Shown: positions 40,608 through 49,329, counted from the stretch's first letter. The stretch: 54,910 nucleotides of DNA from Ilumatobacter sp. (GCA_007693335.1 REDU01000132.1:1-54910), one strand, 5' to 3'. Notes: generated from the letters alone by a model not told the origin. A program made the numbers and translations.

Positions 40608-42617
40608 TCAGCTCCGGGTGATCGAGCGGCCGGCGTGGAGGCCCACCACGCCGAGGCCGGCGCCGGCGCGCTCGACCGGCGCCACCGATGACCGGTCGGC
40701 CACGGCCACCACCGTCGCTCCGTTGATGGTGGCGCTCTTGCTGGCACGTGCGGTGCCGATCGCCCCGTTGCGTCCACCCGGCACCACCACCACGTCGGCC
40801 GACGTGGAGTGCTCGCGGAGCCACGGTGCCCGCTGGGACATCTCGACCACGTGCCCGCCGGTGCCGGCCACGCCCTCCAGCAATCGGTCGACCAGCGCCG
40901 GCTGGTCGGGTGTCAGCACCACGAGCTTCAACCCGCTGGCGGCCAGCCGCGCCGCGATCTGCACGGCCAGCTCGGTGGCGGGGCCGGGCCGCTTGAGGTG
41001 GGTGGACCCGAGCGCCAGGATGACCCGCTTCCAGGGGGCGTTCTCGCCGGGTCGGACGAGCACGACGGGAACGTCGACCGCCGCCACGAGCGAGTGGAGC
41101 GGCGAGCCGAACAGGGTCGGGAGCCAGGCATCGTCGCCGCTCGGTGCGACCACGAGCGATGCGTGGCGGCTCGCGGCCGTGTGCACCACGCCATCCACGC
41201 CGGTGCTGTCGTGACGCACGTCCAACTCCACGTCGATTCCGAGCGCCGAGATCTCGTCCTCGATCGCCTCGAGCTGTTCGGGGTCGGGTTCCACGTCGCC
41301 CGCCGCCACGACCACGGCCGGGTGCACCACACCGCCGTCGGAGGCGGCCAACCGTGCGGCCACCGCCGCGAGGGGTCCGCAGTCACGGGGTGTCACCTGG
41401 ACCACGACCGACCGGCCGAACCGGGTGGCGTCGACCGGAGGCTTCGGCACCCGTGGTCCGAACACGTTGGCGGTGATCGAGCTGGCGAAGAGGCTGGCCA
41501 CGATCAGCAGCATCACGGCGTTCACGACGTTCACCGTGAACAGGCCGATCTGGAGGCCCACGAACGTGGCGGCCAACGTGGCGGCCGCCTGGGGTGTCGT
41601 GAGCGAGAACACCACGCCGATCTCGTTCCACGAGTAGCCGAAGAGAGGACGGCAGAGCGCCGCCGCCAGGGCCTTGCCGCCCAGGCAGGCGAGCGTGAAG
41701 ACCGCCGCCAGTCCGATGGTGCCGAGATCGGCCACCACGGCGGGGTCGATGATGGTGCCGACCGAGACGAGGAACGCCGGGATGAACAGCGCCGACCCGA
41801 AGAACTCGACGCGCTCCATGAACGATCCCTCGTTCGGCACGAAGCGGTTGAGGGCGAGTCCGGCGAAGAAGGCACCCACGATGGCCTCGATGCCGAGCAT
41901 CTCGCCGAGCACCGCCGCCGACAACAGTGCGGCGAGCAGGAAGACGTAGCGGAGCGTGCGTTGCTGACCGATGCCGGTGAAGAACCAGTCGGCCAGGCGG
42001 GGGAGCGCCACGAAGCACCAGCCGCAGAGCACGACGAGGCCGATCGTGAGCTGCACCATCAACTCGAGGCCGCTGCCCGTGCCGGTGGTCGAGCCGGCCA
42101 CGACCGCCAGCACCATGAGCGCGAGGGTGTCGGTCACGATGGTGGCGCCCACTGCCACCGCGACGGCCCGGTTGGTCGACAGCCCCATGCGCCGCACCAC
42201 CGGGTAGGTGACGAGCGTGTGAGATGCGAACAGCGAGCCGAGCAGTACCGCGGCCGCCGGTTCGTAGCCGAGCAGCAGCCCGGCGGTGATGCCGAGCGAG
42301 ATCGGAGCGGCGAACGTGAGGAGCGCGAAGGCGATCGCGTGCCGTCGGAACCGGCGGAACACGGCGAGGTCGAGTTCGAGACCCGCCAGGAACATCAGGT
42401 AGAGCAGCCCGATCTCGCCGATCTCGGCCACGATCCCGGTTCCCTCGGCCACGACGCCGAGCCCGTTCGGGCCGATGAGCCAGCCGCCGATGAGCAGCCC
42501 GATCATCCCGGGGATGCGCAGACGTTCGGCCAGCACCGGTCCGATGATGATGACCAGCACGGCGCTGAGCAGCTCCCAGGCGGAGCCGTGGGGTGACGCG
42601 ATGTCGAGGATGTTCAC
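40608..42617 (-). CDS. CPA2-type cation/proton antiporter with C-terminal Usp-like domains
   Basis: A 669-aa protein. The first about 400 residues form the Na+/H+ exchanger fold with about 12 spans: IPGMIGLLIGGWLIGPNGLG, IGEIGLLYLMFLAGLELD and the ATIVTDTLALMVLAVV segment with the ion-site Asp. The C-terminal about 265 residues are soluble and contain two universal-stress-like halves (VVVQVTPRDCGPLAAVAARL and RVILALGSTHLKRPG). The Usp part probably senses nucleotides and gates transport. The ion is not determined. GTG 42617 starts it, with GATCCT 6 nt upstream. Confidence 0.9.
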   Translation of the reverse strand: MNILDIASPHGSAWELLSAVLVIIIGPVLAERLRIPGMIGLLIGGWLIGPNGLGVVAEGTGIVAEIGEIGLLYLMFLAGLELDLAVFRRFRRHAIAFALLTFAAPISLGITAGLLLGYEPAAAVLLGSLFASHTLVTYPVVRRMGLSTNRAVAVAVGATIVTDTLALMVLAVVAGSTTGTGSGLELMVQLTIGLVVLCGWCFVALPRLADWFFTGIGQQRTLRYVFLLAALLSAAVLGEMLGIEAIVGAFFAGLALNRFVPNEGSFMERVEFFGSALFIPAFLVSVGTIIDPAVVADLGTIGLAAVFTLACLGGKALAAALCRPLFGYSWNEIGVVFSLTTPQAAATLAATFVGLQIGLFTVNVVNAVMLLIVASLFASSITANVFGPRVPKPPVDATRFGRSVVVQVTPRDCGPLAAVAARLAASDGGVVHPAVVVAAGDVEPDPEQLEAIEDEISALGIDVELDVRHDSTGVDGVVHTAASRHASLVVAPSGDDAWLPTLFGSPLHSLVAAVDVPVVLVRPGENAPWKRVILALGSTHLKRPGPATELAVQIAARLAASGLKLVVLTPDQPALVDRLLEGVAGTGGHVVEMSQRAPWLREHSTSADVVVVPGGRNGAIGTARASKSATINGATVVAVADRSSVAPVERAGAGLGVVGLHAGRSITRS

Positions 42618-42648
42618 GGACCGAGGATCTCCATGGAGCGGGTTCGAC

Positions 42649-43527
42649 CTATCGGGCCCGGATGACGGGGACGTCGTCGAGGGGTCGGTCGAACGCCGGC
42701 ACGAGCCACTCCCGTTCGAGACGGTCGAGGGTGCCGTCGCTGTCGAACGCCCGCACGGCGGCGTCGATCAGCTGTTGGTTGGGTGAGCCACTCGGCATCA
42801 CGATCGCGTACTGCCCGCCCGTCACGAAGCGGCCGGTCACGTCGAGCGCACCCTGGTCGGCGGCCACCATCAGTGCGGTGACCAGGTCGATCAGCGCGGC
42901 ATCGGCGTGTTCGAGGGCCACCATGGCCGCCGCCTCGGCCTCGTCGGAGGCGAGCTGCAACGCCGGGCGGGGTGAGATGGTGTCGCGGAGGAAGCGCTCA
43001 CCGGTGGAGGAGACGACGGCCACCCAGTCGAGCTGGCGGGCGCCGGCCAGGTCGCGAACCTCGTCGCCCGTGCGAACGAGCACACCGAGGTCACTGTCGA
43101 GGTACGGCACGCTGAAATCGACCACTTCGTCGCGATCCGAGGTGATCTCGACCTGCGCGAGGGCCAGATCCGCACCGCCGAGGTCGCCGGCCACGATCCG
43201 CTCGAACGGCACGTCCACCACCTCCAGCTGCAGGTCGAACCGTTCGGCGAGGGCCGTGGCGAAGGCCCACTCGAACCCTCCCTCGGGTTCACCGTCCGCG
43301 TCCACCTCCCAGAAACCCGATGCCGGGAGGCTGGCCGCCACGCGGAGCACGCCCTCGGTGCCGGTCGCGAGTTCGAGGGACACGGCATCGCGGGTGCTCC
43401 CGCACCCGGCGCTCGCGAAGATCATCACGACGGCCATCACGACCGACCTCCGGAGAACGGGCAACGATCCGGCGCCGGCCCGCGCGCATGCCCCGAAGCG
43501 CCGTCCCCCGGTCTCCGTCCACCTCAC
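42649..43527 (-). CDS. Solute-binding lipoprotein (amino-acid ABC type, SBP_bac_3)
   Basis: A 292-aa extracytoplasmic binding protein. A signal with RR, a hydrophobic core and lipobox FASAGC (C42) precedes the type 3 periplasmic-binding fold: LRVAASLPASGFWEVDADG, EGGFEWAFATALAERFDLQ, GADLALAQVEITSDRDEVVDFSVPY. No permease or ATPase is nearby, so it is an orphan or works in sensing. The start is uncertain: GTG 43527 is favoured because TACGGT lies 9 nt upstream. A GTG/ATG pair at 43440/43437 has GGAGG but would remove the basic residues of the signal peptide. Confidence 0.85.
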   Translation of the reverse strand: MRWTETGGRRFGACARAGAGSLPVLRRSVVMAVVMIFASAGCGSTRDAVSLELATGTEGVLRVAASLPASGFWEVDADGEPEGGFEWAFATALAERFDLQLEVVDVPFERIVAGDLGGADLALAQVEITSDRDEVVDFSVPYLDSDLGVLVRTGDEVRDLAGARQLDWVAVVSSTGERFLRDTISPRPALQLASDEAEAAAMVALEHADAALIDLVTALMVAADQGALDVTGRFVTGGQYAIVMPSGSPNQQLIDAAVRAFDSDGTLDRLEREWLVPAFDRPLDDVPVIRAR

Positions 43528-43536
43528 CGGGCGCTC

Positions 43537-43542
43537 ACCGTA
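43537..43542 (-). promoter_or_regulatory. -10-like element (TACGGT) for the solute-binding lipoprotein gene
   Basis: TACGGT on the minus strand lies 9 nt before GTG 43527 and supports the longer reading frame. Confidence 0.4.
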
Positions 43543-43628
43543 GCAACGTTTCCCTTCACGCCGGAGCGTGTGCACAGGTGGGGTGTGCGATGCCGTCACC
43601 CCGCTGAGCGTTCCATGTCCTCACGTCC

Positions 43629-44348
43629 ATGTCGGGCGCCGATCGTCGCGGTCTACGTTCGACACCTATCTCCTCACCGGACGTCACCGCCTTGCACGCC
43701 GATGGATCGATGGACGTGGCCCACGTGAGCGGGCCGAACGCGGGGCCGGAGCGAACGCCGGATGAGGTGCCCATCGTGCCCGTCGCGGTGCCGGTGATCG
43801 CGGTGATGCTGGTGGTCGCGTCGGTGGCGGCCGCGGTCATGGCGACTGGCCGCGTCGGAACGCTCACCGGCCTGGCCGTCGCGGTGTCGCTGGGTGTGCT
43901 GGTGGTGGCGGCCGACATCGATCGTCGGACCCGCCGTGTTCCCGACGCGCTCGTCGGCCTGGCGGCGGTGCCGGTCGTGCTGGCGTGGCTCGGGGGCGCT
44001 GCGGCGCACGGTCTCGTGGCCGGAGCTGCGTTGGCCGCGGTCCCGATCGCGGTCCTGCACCTGATCTCGCCCGATGCGATGGGTTTCGGCGACGTGAAGC
44101 TGGCGGTGGTGCTCGGTGCAGTCATCGGACTGGTCGATGCGCGCCTCGCGCTGTCGGCGCTGTGTCTGGCATCGGGCTCGGCCACGATCACCGGACTCGT
44201 CCGGCGACGACGAACGTTGGCGTTCGGGCCGTTCCTGGTGGCGGGTGCGTCAGCCGTGCTCGTCGCGGCTGCCGTGGGACAGACCGTCCTCGCACATCGG
44301 TTGGCGGACGCCGTGTCCCGGCTGAGCGAGGCAGTGCCGTGGCGTTGA
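43629..44348 (+). CDS. A24-type prepilin peptidase (TadV/CpaA-like)
   Basis: A 239-aa membrane aspartyl protease that trims Flp-type prepilins. The two catalytic aspartates are in AADIDRRTRRVPD and in the conserved GFGDVKLAV. About six spans are present, and the N-terminal methyltransferase domain of PilD-type enzymes is absent, as in TadV/CpaA. The first about 50 residues are polar and poorly conserved in character, so a start nearer residue 28 (ATG 43710) is possible. It is the first gene of the Tad operon and overlaps the next by 10 nt. Confidence 0.85.
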   Translation: MSGADRRGLRSTPISSPDVTALHADGSMDVAHVSGPNAGPERTPDEVPIVPVAVPVIAVMLVVASVAAAVMATGRVGTLTGLAVAVSLGVLVVAADIDRRTRRVPDALVGLAAVPVVLAWLGGAAAHGLVAGAALAAVPIAVLHLISPDAMGFGDVKLAVVLGAVIGLVDARLALSALCLASGSATITGLVRRRRTLAFGPFLVAGASAVLVAAAVGQTVLAHRLADAVSRLSEAVPWR

Positions 44349-45007
44349 CCGACGAACGCTCGGTGGCCGCCGCTCCGACAGCGTCTCGCGGATTCCGGCC
44401 GTCGCCGCGACGGCGCACCCGCATCGCCGCCGGTGTCGCGCTCGCAGCGATCGCCATCGGCGGGAACCTGGCGGTGTACTCGGGTCTGGGGTCGCGTGAA
44501 CCCGTGCTCCAGGTGGTCCGCGACGTGCCGGCGGGTCAGCAGCTCACGGCCGACGATCTCCGCGACGTCGAGGTGGCGGTCGACTCGACGGTCCGGACGA
44601 TCCCGGCGGGCGATGCGGGTGGGGTGATCGGGCAGTACGCCCGGGTCCGGCTCGTGTCGGGCTCGCTCGTGGTCGGCGAAGCGCTCCAGGCCGAGCCGCT
44701 GGTGTCGGCGGGAGCTGCCGTGGTCGCCATCCAGGTGCCCGATGGCGCACTGCCGATCGGTCTCCGTGAACGCTCGCGGGTCCGGCTCGTGATCCCGGCG
44801 CCGCGTGCCGTCGACGACGAGGCGCCGGTCGAGGTGATCGGCCGGGTCGTGGGTCTGCCGAGCGCACCGCAGTCGGTGAGCGGTCGGCTGTCGCTGTCGG
44901 TCGAGGTGGACGAGTCGAGCGCGTCGGCGGTCGCGGCGAGCGACGACGTCCGGGTGGTGCTGCTCGACCCCCGCGAACCGACGAGCGGGACCGAGGGCGG
45001 CTCATGA
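44339..45007 (+). CDS. SAF-domain protein, CpaB/RcpC-like pilus assembly factor
   Basis: A 222-aa protein with an N-terminal membrane anchor (about residues 28-48, RIAAGVALAAIAIGGNLAVYS) and a SAF domain (VVRDVPAGQQLTADDLRDVEV, about 58-80). A RcpC-like beta region follows (AVVAIQVPDGALPIGLRERSRVRLVI). In Gram-negative bacteria CpaB/RcpC works with the secretin. This monoderm-like locus has no secretin, so it probably aids passage through the cell wall. It is coupled at both ends by overlaps. Confidence 0.8.
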   Translation: MALTDERSVAAAPTASRGFRPSPRRRTRIAAGVALAAIAIGGNLAVYSGLGSREPVLQVVRDVPAGQQLTADDLRDVEVAVDSTVRTIPAGDAGGVIGQYARVRLVSGSLVVGEALQAEPLVSAGAAVVAIQVPDGALPIGLRERSRVRLVIPAPRAVDDEAPVEVIGRVVGLPSAPQSVSGRLSLSVEVDESSASAVAASDDVRVVLLDPREPTSGTEGGS

Positions 45008-45807
45008 GCCTGGTGGCCGTGCTCGGTGACGTGGCGACCACCACGACGGTGGCGCTCGCCGCCTCCTGGTCACGGGATCCCTCGTCGCCCCCGGACGGTG
45101 TCGGGGTCGTCGTGCTCGAAGCGGATCCGACCGGTGGGTCGGTGGGTGCATGGCTGGATCTGCCCGCGTCGCCCACGCTGTCGACCGTCGTCACCCGTGC
45201 GGTCGACGGCGGTTGGCCGGCGGTCGCCTCGCTCGTCCACGACTCGCCGTCGGGCATCCGGGTGGTGCCGGCACCCACGCGCTCGATGGAGGCGTCGAGG
45301 GCGGTGGCCGAGGCCGATCGTTGGCTCTTCGGCCTGCTCGCCGGACTCGGTGACCCGGTCGTGGTGGCCGACCTCGGATCACCCGTGCCGGCGAACGGCC
45401 CACCGGCTGCGCTCGGCAGCGCCGACGTGGCGGTGGTGGTGCACCGTCAGGCCACCCAGTCGGCACGTGCGGCGGCCGTGCGCATCGAACGTCTGGGTGA
45501 GCTGGTCGACCTCGCCGCCGCATCCGGGTGCGCGTTGGTGCTCGCCGTGGTGGGCGATGCGCCGTTCGATCCCGACGAGATCCTCCGGTTCGTCGCGGCA
45601 CCCCACGGAGTCGACGGCTCGCTCCCGCCACTCGTGCGGCTCCCCGATGACCCCCTGGCCGCCGCGGTGCTGGCCGGCCGCAGCGGCGTCTCGGCCCGAC
45701 GGCTCGCCCGTCTCCCGCTGATGCGGGCGGCGTCGCACCTGGCGGCCACGGTGGCCACGGTGGTCGACTCGGTCGGCTCGATCAGCGGCGGGAGGTCGAC
45801 CCGATGA
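45004..45807 (+). CDS. TadZ/CpaE-like protein with degenerate P-loop
   Basis: A 267-aa MinD/ParA-fold-like protein placed where TadZ, the pilus localisation factor, is expected. The N-terminus LVAVLGDVATTTTVALAASW sits where ParA proteins have KGGVGKTT, but both lysines are missing. VVVLEADPTGGSVGAWLDL matches the Walker A' partner region, and VVVADLGSP the Walker B. ATP hydrolysis is therefore doubtful. It starts at ATG 45004 overlapping the previous stop and ends in a 12-nt repeat array that also holds the tadA start. Confidence 0.72.
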   Translation: MSLVAVLGDVATTTTVALAASWSRDPSSPPDGVGVVVLEADPTGGSVGAWLDLPASPTLSTVVTRAVDGGWPAVASLVHDSPSGIRVVPAPTRSMEASRAVAEADRWLFGLLAGLGDPVVVADLGSPVPANGPPAALGSADVAVVVHRQATQSARAAAVRIERLGELVDLAAASGCALVLAVVGDAPFDPDEILRFVAAPHGVDGSLPPLVRLPDDPLAAAVLAGRSGVSARRLARLPLMRAASHLAATVATVVDSVGSISGGRSTR

Positions 45808-45843
45808 TCGACCCGATGATCGATCCGATGATCGACCCGGTGA
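45796..45843. repeat. Four 12-nt tandem repeats over the tadZ stop/tadA start
   Basis: TCGACCCGATGA at 45796-45807 and 45808-45819, TCGATCCGATGA at 45820-45831 and TCGACCCGGTGA at 45832-45843. The first contains the tadZ stop. In tadA frame each unit is ATG/GTG-ATC-GAC-CCG, so four successive start codons are offered. Confidence 0.9.
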
Positions 45844-47225
45844 TCGACATCACGCCGGAACAGGTGCGGGACCTGACCGACCGGGTGGCCGCCCGCCTGG
45901 TCGAGGCGCTCGAGGTCGACGATCTCGAACGCTCCGAACAACCCGATCGCTCGGTGTCGACGCCGCCCCTCGTGGCCGACGCCCGCCGGCAGCAGCTCAT
46001 GGTCGGGGCGTGGCTCGGTGATGAGCTCGCCTCGTTCAACCAGACCCGCCTCCGCCTCGGCCTCCGACCCCTCGACGAGATGGTCGATCGCCACGTGCGG
46101 GCCCGCGTCGTGGCCGACCTCACCGGCACCGGCCCACTCGATCCCTACATGAACGACCCGAGCGTCGAGGAGATCGACGTGAACTCGTACCGGTCGACAT
46201 GGATCACCTACGCCGACGGCCGCAAGGAGGACGTGGGGTCGCTGTGGACGTCCGACGCCGATCTCACCGCCTACCAGAAGCGGCTCGCCCGCCGCATGAC
46301 CCGCACTGGCGAAGGCCGACTCGACACCTCGTCGCCCATGCTGACCCTGCAGACCGAGGACGGCTCGCGCGTCGTGATGGTGCTCGGCGGTGCGGGCGAG
46401 CACGGCATCTCGACCCACCCCCGCATCGCGGTCCGTCGCTTCCTCGTGCGCCAGGTGGGGCTCACCGGCCTGTGCGAGCTCGGGTTGTTCCCACCGGCGC
46501 TGCTGGAACCGCTGCGGGCGATGGTGCGCTGCGGGTTCACGATCCTGGTGTCGGGTCCGCCGGGCGCCGGCAAGACGACCCTCTTGACCGAGCTGCTCGG
46601 TGAGGTGTCACCCCGCGAGCGCATCATCACCGTCGAGAAGAACCTCCTCGAGCTGCGTCTCGAGGACGATCCGCGGCACCCCGACGCGCCGGCGCTGTTC
46701 ACCCGCCACTCGAACGCCGAGGGGGTGGGCGAGGTGACCACCCGCGAACTGGTCGAGCTGACCCGGCGGCTGAATCCCGACCGGGTCGTGGTCGGTGAGC
46801 TGGTCGAGGACGAGGCGCTCGACATGCTCGACGTGGCGTCGATGTGCAAGCGCGGATCGCTCGCCACCATCCACGCACACACGTCCGACATCGTGCTCTC
46901 GCGCCTCGCCTACTACGTCGCGAAGTCGAACACGTCGTTGCCGGAGTTCGCGGTCTGGAACCTGATCGCCCAGACCGTGGACTTCGTCGTGCACATCGAC
47001 CTGGTCCGCAACACCACGGGCGACGACGCGCCGCGGCGCCGTGTCACCTCCATCATCGAGGTGGGCGGACTCGGCGAGGCAGGGGGTGTGGCCACCACCG
47101 AGGTGTGGGGGATGTCGGATCACGGGGAGCTGGTCCAGCGGGCGCCGCTCACCCCCGGTCACCTGCACCGCCTCCGCTCGGCCGGCCAGGAGTTGGGTCC
47201 GTTCACCGACACGGACGGTTGGTGA
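45804..47225 (+). CDS. tadA: TadA/CpaF-family pilus assembly ATPase
   Basis: A 473-aa type II/IV secretion ATPase that powers Flp pilus assembly. The N-terminal domain runs to about residue 190. The catalytic core has Walker A SGPPGAGKTTLL (about 250), an Asp-box region with ERIITVEKNLLELRL, and Walker B and His boxes near LNPDRVVVGELVEDEALDML and LATIHAHTSD. The extreme N-terminus is a fourfold MIDP-like repeat from the 12-nt array, so the true start may be any of ATG 45804, 45816, 45828 or GTG 45840. It is flanked by TadZ-like and TadB genes. Confidence 0.93.
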   Translation: MIDPMIDPMIDPVIDITPEQVRDLTDRVAARLVEALEVDDLERSEQPDRSVSTPPLVADARRQQLMVGAWLGDELASFNQTRLRLGLRPLDEMVDRHVRARVVADLTGTGPLDPYMNDPSVEEIDVNSYRSTWITYADGRKEDVGSLWTSDADLTAYQKRLARRMTRTGEGRLDTSSPMLTLQTEDGSRVVMVLGGAGEHGISTHPRIAVRRFLVRQVGLTGLCELGLFPPALLEPLRAMVRCGFTILVSGPPGAGKTTLLTELLGEVSPRERIITVEKNLLELRLEDDPRHPDAPALFTRHSNAEGVGEVTTRELVELTRRLNPDRVVVGELVEDEALDMLDVASMCKRGSLATIHAHTSDIVLSRLAYYVAKSNTSLPEFAVWNLIAQTVDFVVHIDLVRNTTGDDAPRRRVTSIIEVGGLGEAGGVATTEVWGMSDHGELVQRAPLTPGHLHRLRSAGQELGPFTDTDGW

Positions 47226-47226
47226 C

Positions 47227-48075
47227 GTGCAGATCGCACTGCTCGTGCTGTCGACGATGATCGGCGTGGTGGGTGTCGTGATCGTGCTCACCGCCGGTCA
47301 CGAGGCCCCCGTGCGGACCCGCCGCGAGGTGCCGGCCGGATCGGGTGTGCGGGCCGCCGGGGCCGTGGGCGTGGGCCTGGCGGTCGTGGTCGTGTCCGGA
47401 TGGCTGCTCCCCGCGCTGGTGCTGGCGGCCGGGACGTGGTGGGCGGTCGGCGCGTGGCAGACACGTCAACGTCGCGATCGCGGCGAGATCGAACGCATCG
47501 AGGCGTTGGCCTCGTGGATCGAGAACCTGCGCGACGTACTGATCGCCGGTGACCAACCGATCGGCGCGATCACCACCACGGTGGCGACGTGTCCCGCGGC
47601 CATCCGCCCGCAGGTCCGCCGGCTCGCGGCCGGTCTCGGGCGACAGGAGCCCGACCTCGTGATCCGCCGTTTCGCCGACGAGATCGACGATCCGATCGGC
47701 GATCTCGTGGCGACCGGACTCCTCATCGCCGTGCGACGCGGCGCGAGGACGGTCGGGGTGTTGTCGGCGCTCGCGGAGCAGGCCCGGGCACAGGCGGATC
47801 GACGTCGTCTGGTGGAGGCCGAGCGTGCCCCGACCCGACGCGAGGTCTCGATCCTGTCGATCATCATGGGTGCGCTCGTGATCGCACTGTTCGTGTTCGG
47901 TCGCAGCGAGTACCTCGGCGCGTACGACGATCCCGCAGGACAGATCTTCCTCTCGATCGCGCTGATCGGCTACGTGGCGCTCCTGGTCCGCGTGCAGCGA
48001 CTCGCCCGGTTCCCCCGACCGGCACGCTTCCTCTCCCTCGGTGGTGTGGGGCCCCTCGGTGGTGTCGGGCGATGA
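47227..48075 (+). CDS. tadB: TadB-like pilus inner-membrane platform protein
   Basis: A 282-aa T2SF-domain protein. Two N-terminal spans (about residues 3-20 and 43-75) are followed by the conserved cytoplasmic helix bundle (IEALASWIENLRDVLIAG, GLGRQEPDLVIRRFADEIDD, TGLLIAVRRGARTVGVLSAL). Two C-terminal spans (about 215-235 and 245-262) end it. It anchors the TadA ATPase with TadC. The GTG start is 1 nt after the tadA stop. The end GVGPLGGVGR is a small repeat, and its stop overlaps tadC (ATGA). Confidence 0.88.
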   Translation: MQIALLVLSTMIGVVGVVIVLTAGHEAPVRTRREVPAGSGVRAAGAVGVGLAVVVVSGWLLPALVLAAGTWWAVGAWQTRQRRDRGEIERIEALASWIENLRDVLIAGDQPIGAITTTVATCPAAIRPQVRRLAAGLGRQEPDLVIRRFADEIDDPIGDLVATGLLIAVRRGARTVGVLSALAEQARAQADRRRLVEAERAPTRREVSILSIIMGALVIALFVFGRSEYLGAYDDPAGQIFLSIALIGYVALLVRVQRLARFPRPARFLSLGGVGPLGGVGR

Positions 48076-48998
48076 CCCCGGTCGCGATGGTGACCCTCTC
48101 GTCGCTGGCGGCCGTGGGGGCGGTGGGGCTCATCGTGACGGGCCTGGCCCAGGAGCGACCGTCGCTCGATCGGGCGGTCGCCCGTCTGCGCCGTCCGGGC
48201 CACATCCGGACCGCCGGCCAGCACGTCGCCGGTCAGCACGTCGCCGGCCAGTCGGTCGACCCGTCCGGCGCGGTGGGTCACCTCGGTCGTGTCGTGCTCC
48301 GTGTCAGCGGTCCCGATGCGCCCTTCCTGCCGTCACCCGTGGTGCTCCGCCTGAGCGGTCGGTCGCGTGAGGTGCACGCGGCGTCTCTCGCGCTCGCTGT
48401 CGTGGGAGGGTTCCTCGGCCCGTTCGTGGTGCTGGGTCTGCTCCAGCTCCGCGGTGTGGTGCCGCTGTGGGTCCAACTGCCGGTGGCCGTGGGCCTGCTC
48501 GGCGCCGTGCTCGCCCCGCTGGTGGTCCATTCACAGGTGGTCGAGCGCGCCCAGGAGGTCCGCATCGATCTCCGCTACCAGCTGTCCGCGTACCTCGACG
48601 TGGTCACGATGCTGCTGGCGGGCAACTCGGGCCACGAGGGCGCGCTCGAACAGGCGGCCCGTGCCGGTGACGGTCGGCTGTTCCGTGAGCTCCGTCGTCG
48701 GATGCGTGAGGTGGGTGCGTCGGGCCGGAGCCTGGTGGACGCGCTCGACCAGGCGGGCCGCGAGCTCGGACTGGTCGAGCTCCAGCAGGTTGCCGCGACG
48801 GCATCGCTCTCCGCGGCCGAGGGAGCGCCGGTGGCCCGCACCCTGGCCGCCAAGTGCGCCACCCTGCGCTCGACACTCGCCTCCGAGCAGGAGTCCGAGG
48901 CGCGACTCCGCACCAGCCGACTCACCCCGCCGCTCGTGGGGATGTCGCTGATCTTCATGGCCCTCGTCATCTACCCCGCCCTCAGCTTCTCCCGATGA
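48072..48998 (+). CDS. tadC: TadC-like pilus inner-membrane platform protein
   Basis: A 308-aa T2SF-domain partner of TadB. Spans occur at about residues 7-25, 100-120, 128-148 and 285-303, and the T2SF bundle holds LRYQLSAYLDVVTMLLAGNSG and LVELQQVAATASLSAAEGAP. Near residues 48-62 it carries three copies of AGQHV-type pentapeptides from a 15-nt tandem repeat (48213-48257) that adds a flexible loop. The stop overlaps a mini-ORF start (ATGA). Confidence 0.88.
   Translation: MTPVAMVTLSSLAAVGAVGLIVTGLAQERPSLDRAVARLRRPGHIRTAGQHVAGQHVAGQSVDPSGAVGHLGRVVLRVSGPDAPFLPSPVVLRLSGRSREVHAASLALAVVGGFLGPFVVLGLLQLRGVVPLWVQLPVAVGLLGAVLAPLVVHSQVVERAQEVRIDLRYQLSAYLDVVTMLLAGNSGHEGALEQAARAGDGRLFRELRRRMREVGASGRSLVDALDQAGRELGLVELQQVAATASLSAAEGAPVARTLAAKCATLRSTLASEQESEARLRTSRLTPPLVGMSLIFMALVIYPALSFSR
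48213..48257. repeat. Three in-frame 15-nt tandem repeats inside tadC
   Basis: GCCGGCCAGCACGTC (48213-48227), GCCGGTCAGCACGTC (48228-48242) and GCCGGCCAGTCGGTC (48243-48257) encode AGQHV, AGQHV and AGQSV in a cytoplasmic loop. Confidence 0.85.
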
Positions 48999-49072
48999 TC
49001 CCCGTCCCGATTCCCGAACCGATGACTCCCGTCCCGATTCCCGTCCCGATTCCCGAAAGGTGGATCCCATGA
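48995..49072 (+). CDS. 25-aa PVPI-repeat mini-ORF bridging tadC and the pilin gene
   Basis: An ATG overlaps the tadC stop (ATGA at 48995-48998), and the mini-ORF's own TGA overlaps the pilin ATG (ATGA at 49069-49072). The 25 residues are almost only P, V, I and E (MIPVPIPEP then MTPVPIPVPIPER), from a degenerate CCCGTCCCGATTC repeat. It may serve only to carry ribosomes across the junction. The peptide itself may have no function. Confidence 0.4.
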   Translation: MIPVPIPEPMTPVPIPVPIPERWIP

Positions 49073-49329
49073 CCGACCCCAGCCTCCTCGTCACGGCGAT
49101 GACCCACGTGCTCGCCGCCCGGCTCAGAGCGGGCTGGCCCGATGACCACCCGCACGATCCCACTCGTGATGCCGCACGTGATCCCGGACGTGATCGCGGT
49201 GCGATCTCGCTCGAGCAGGTGCTGTGGTTCGTCGCGGCCGGCGTGAGCGTGGCCGTGATCGCGGCCATCCTCTGGAACCAGATCCGTGATCAGGCCAACA
49301 CCCCGATCGACACCCCGTCGGCCCCCTGA
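49069..49329 (+). CDS. Flp-type pilin
   Basis: An 86-aa prepilin. After a polar leader of about 45 residues the class III cleavage region reads RDRG then AISLEQVLWFVAAGVSVAVI, with Gly at -1 and Glu at +5 of the mature protein, followed by a hydrophobic helix and a short tail (NQIRDQANTPIDTPSAP). That matches Flp pilins processed by the A24 peptidase at the operon start, though the leader is longer than usual. GAAAGG lies 8 nt before ATG 49069. The leader is encoded by degenerate CACGTGATCCC-like repeats. Confidence 0.78.
   Translation: MTDPSLLVTAMTHVLAARLRAGWPDDHPHDPTRDAARDPGRDRGAISLEQVLWFVAAGVSVAVIAAILWNQIRDQANTPIDTPSAP

Noticed and set aside
40809..42596. Long plus-strand open frame of 595 codons
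   Set aside because: It mirrors the CPA2 antiporter gene on the other strand; composition is charged and repetitive with no recognisable fold.
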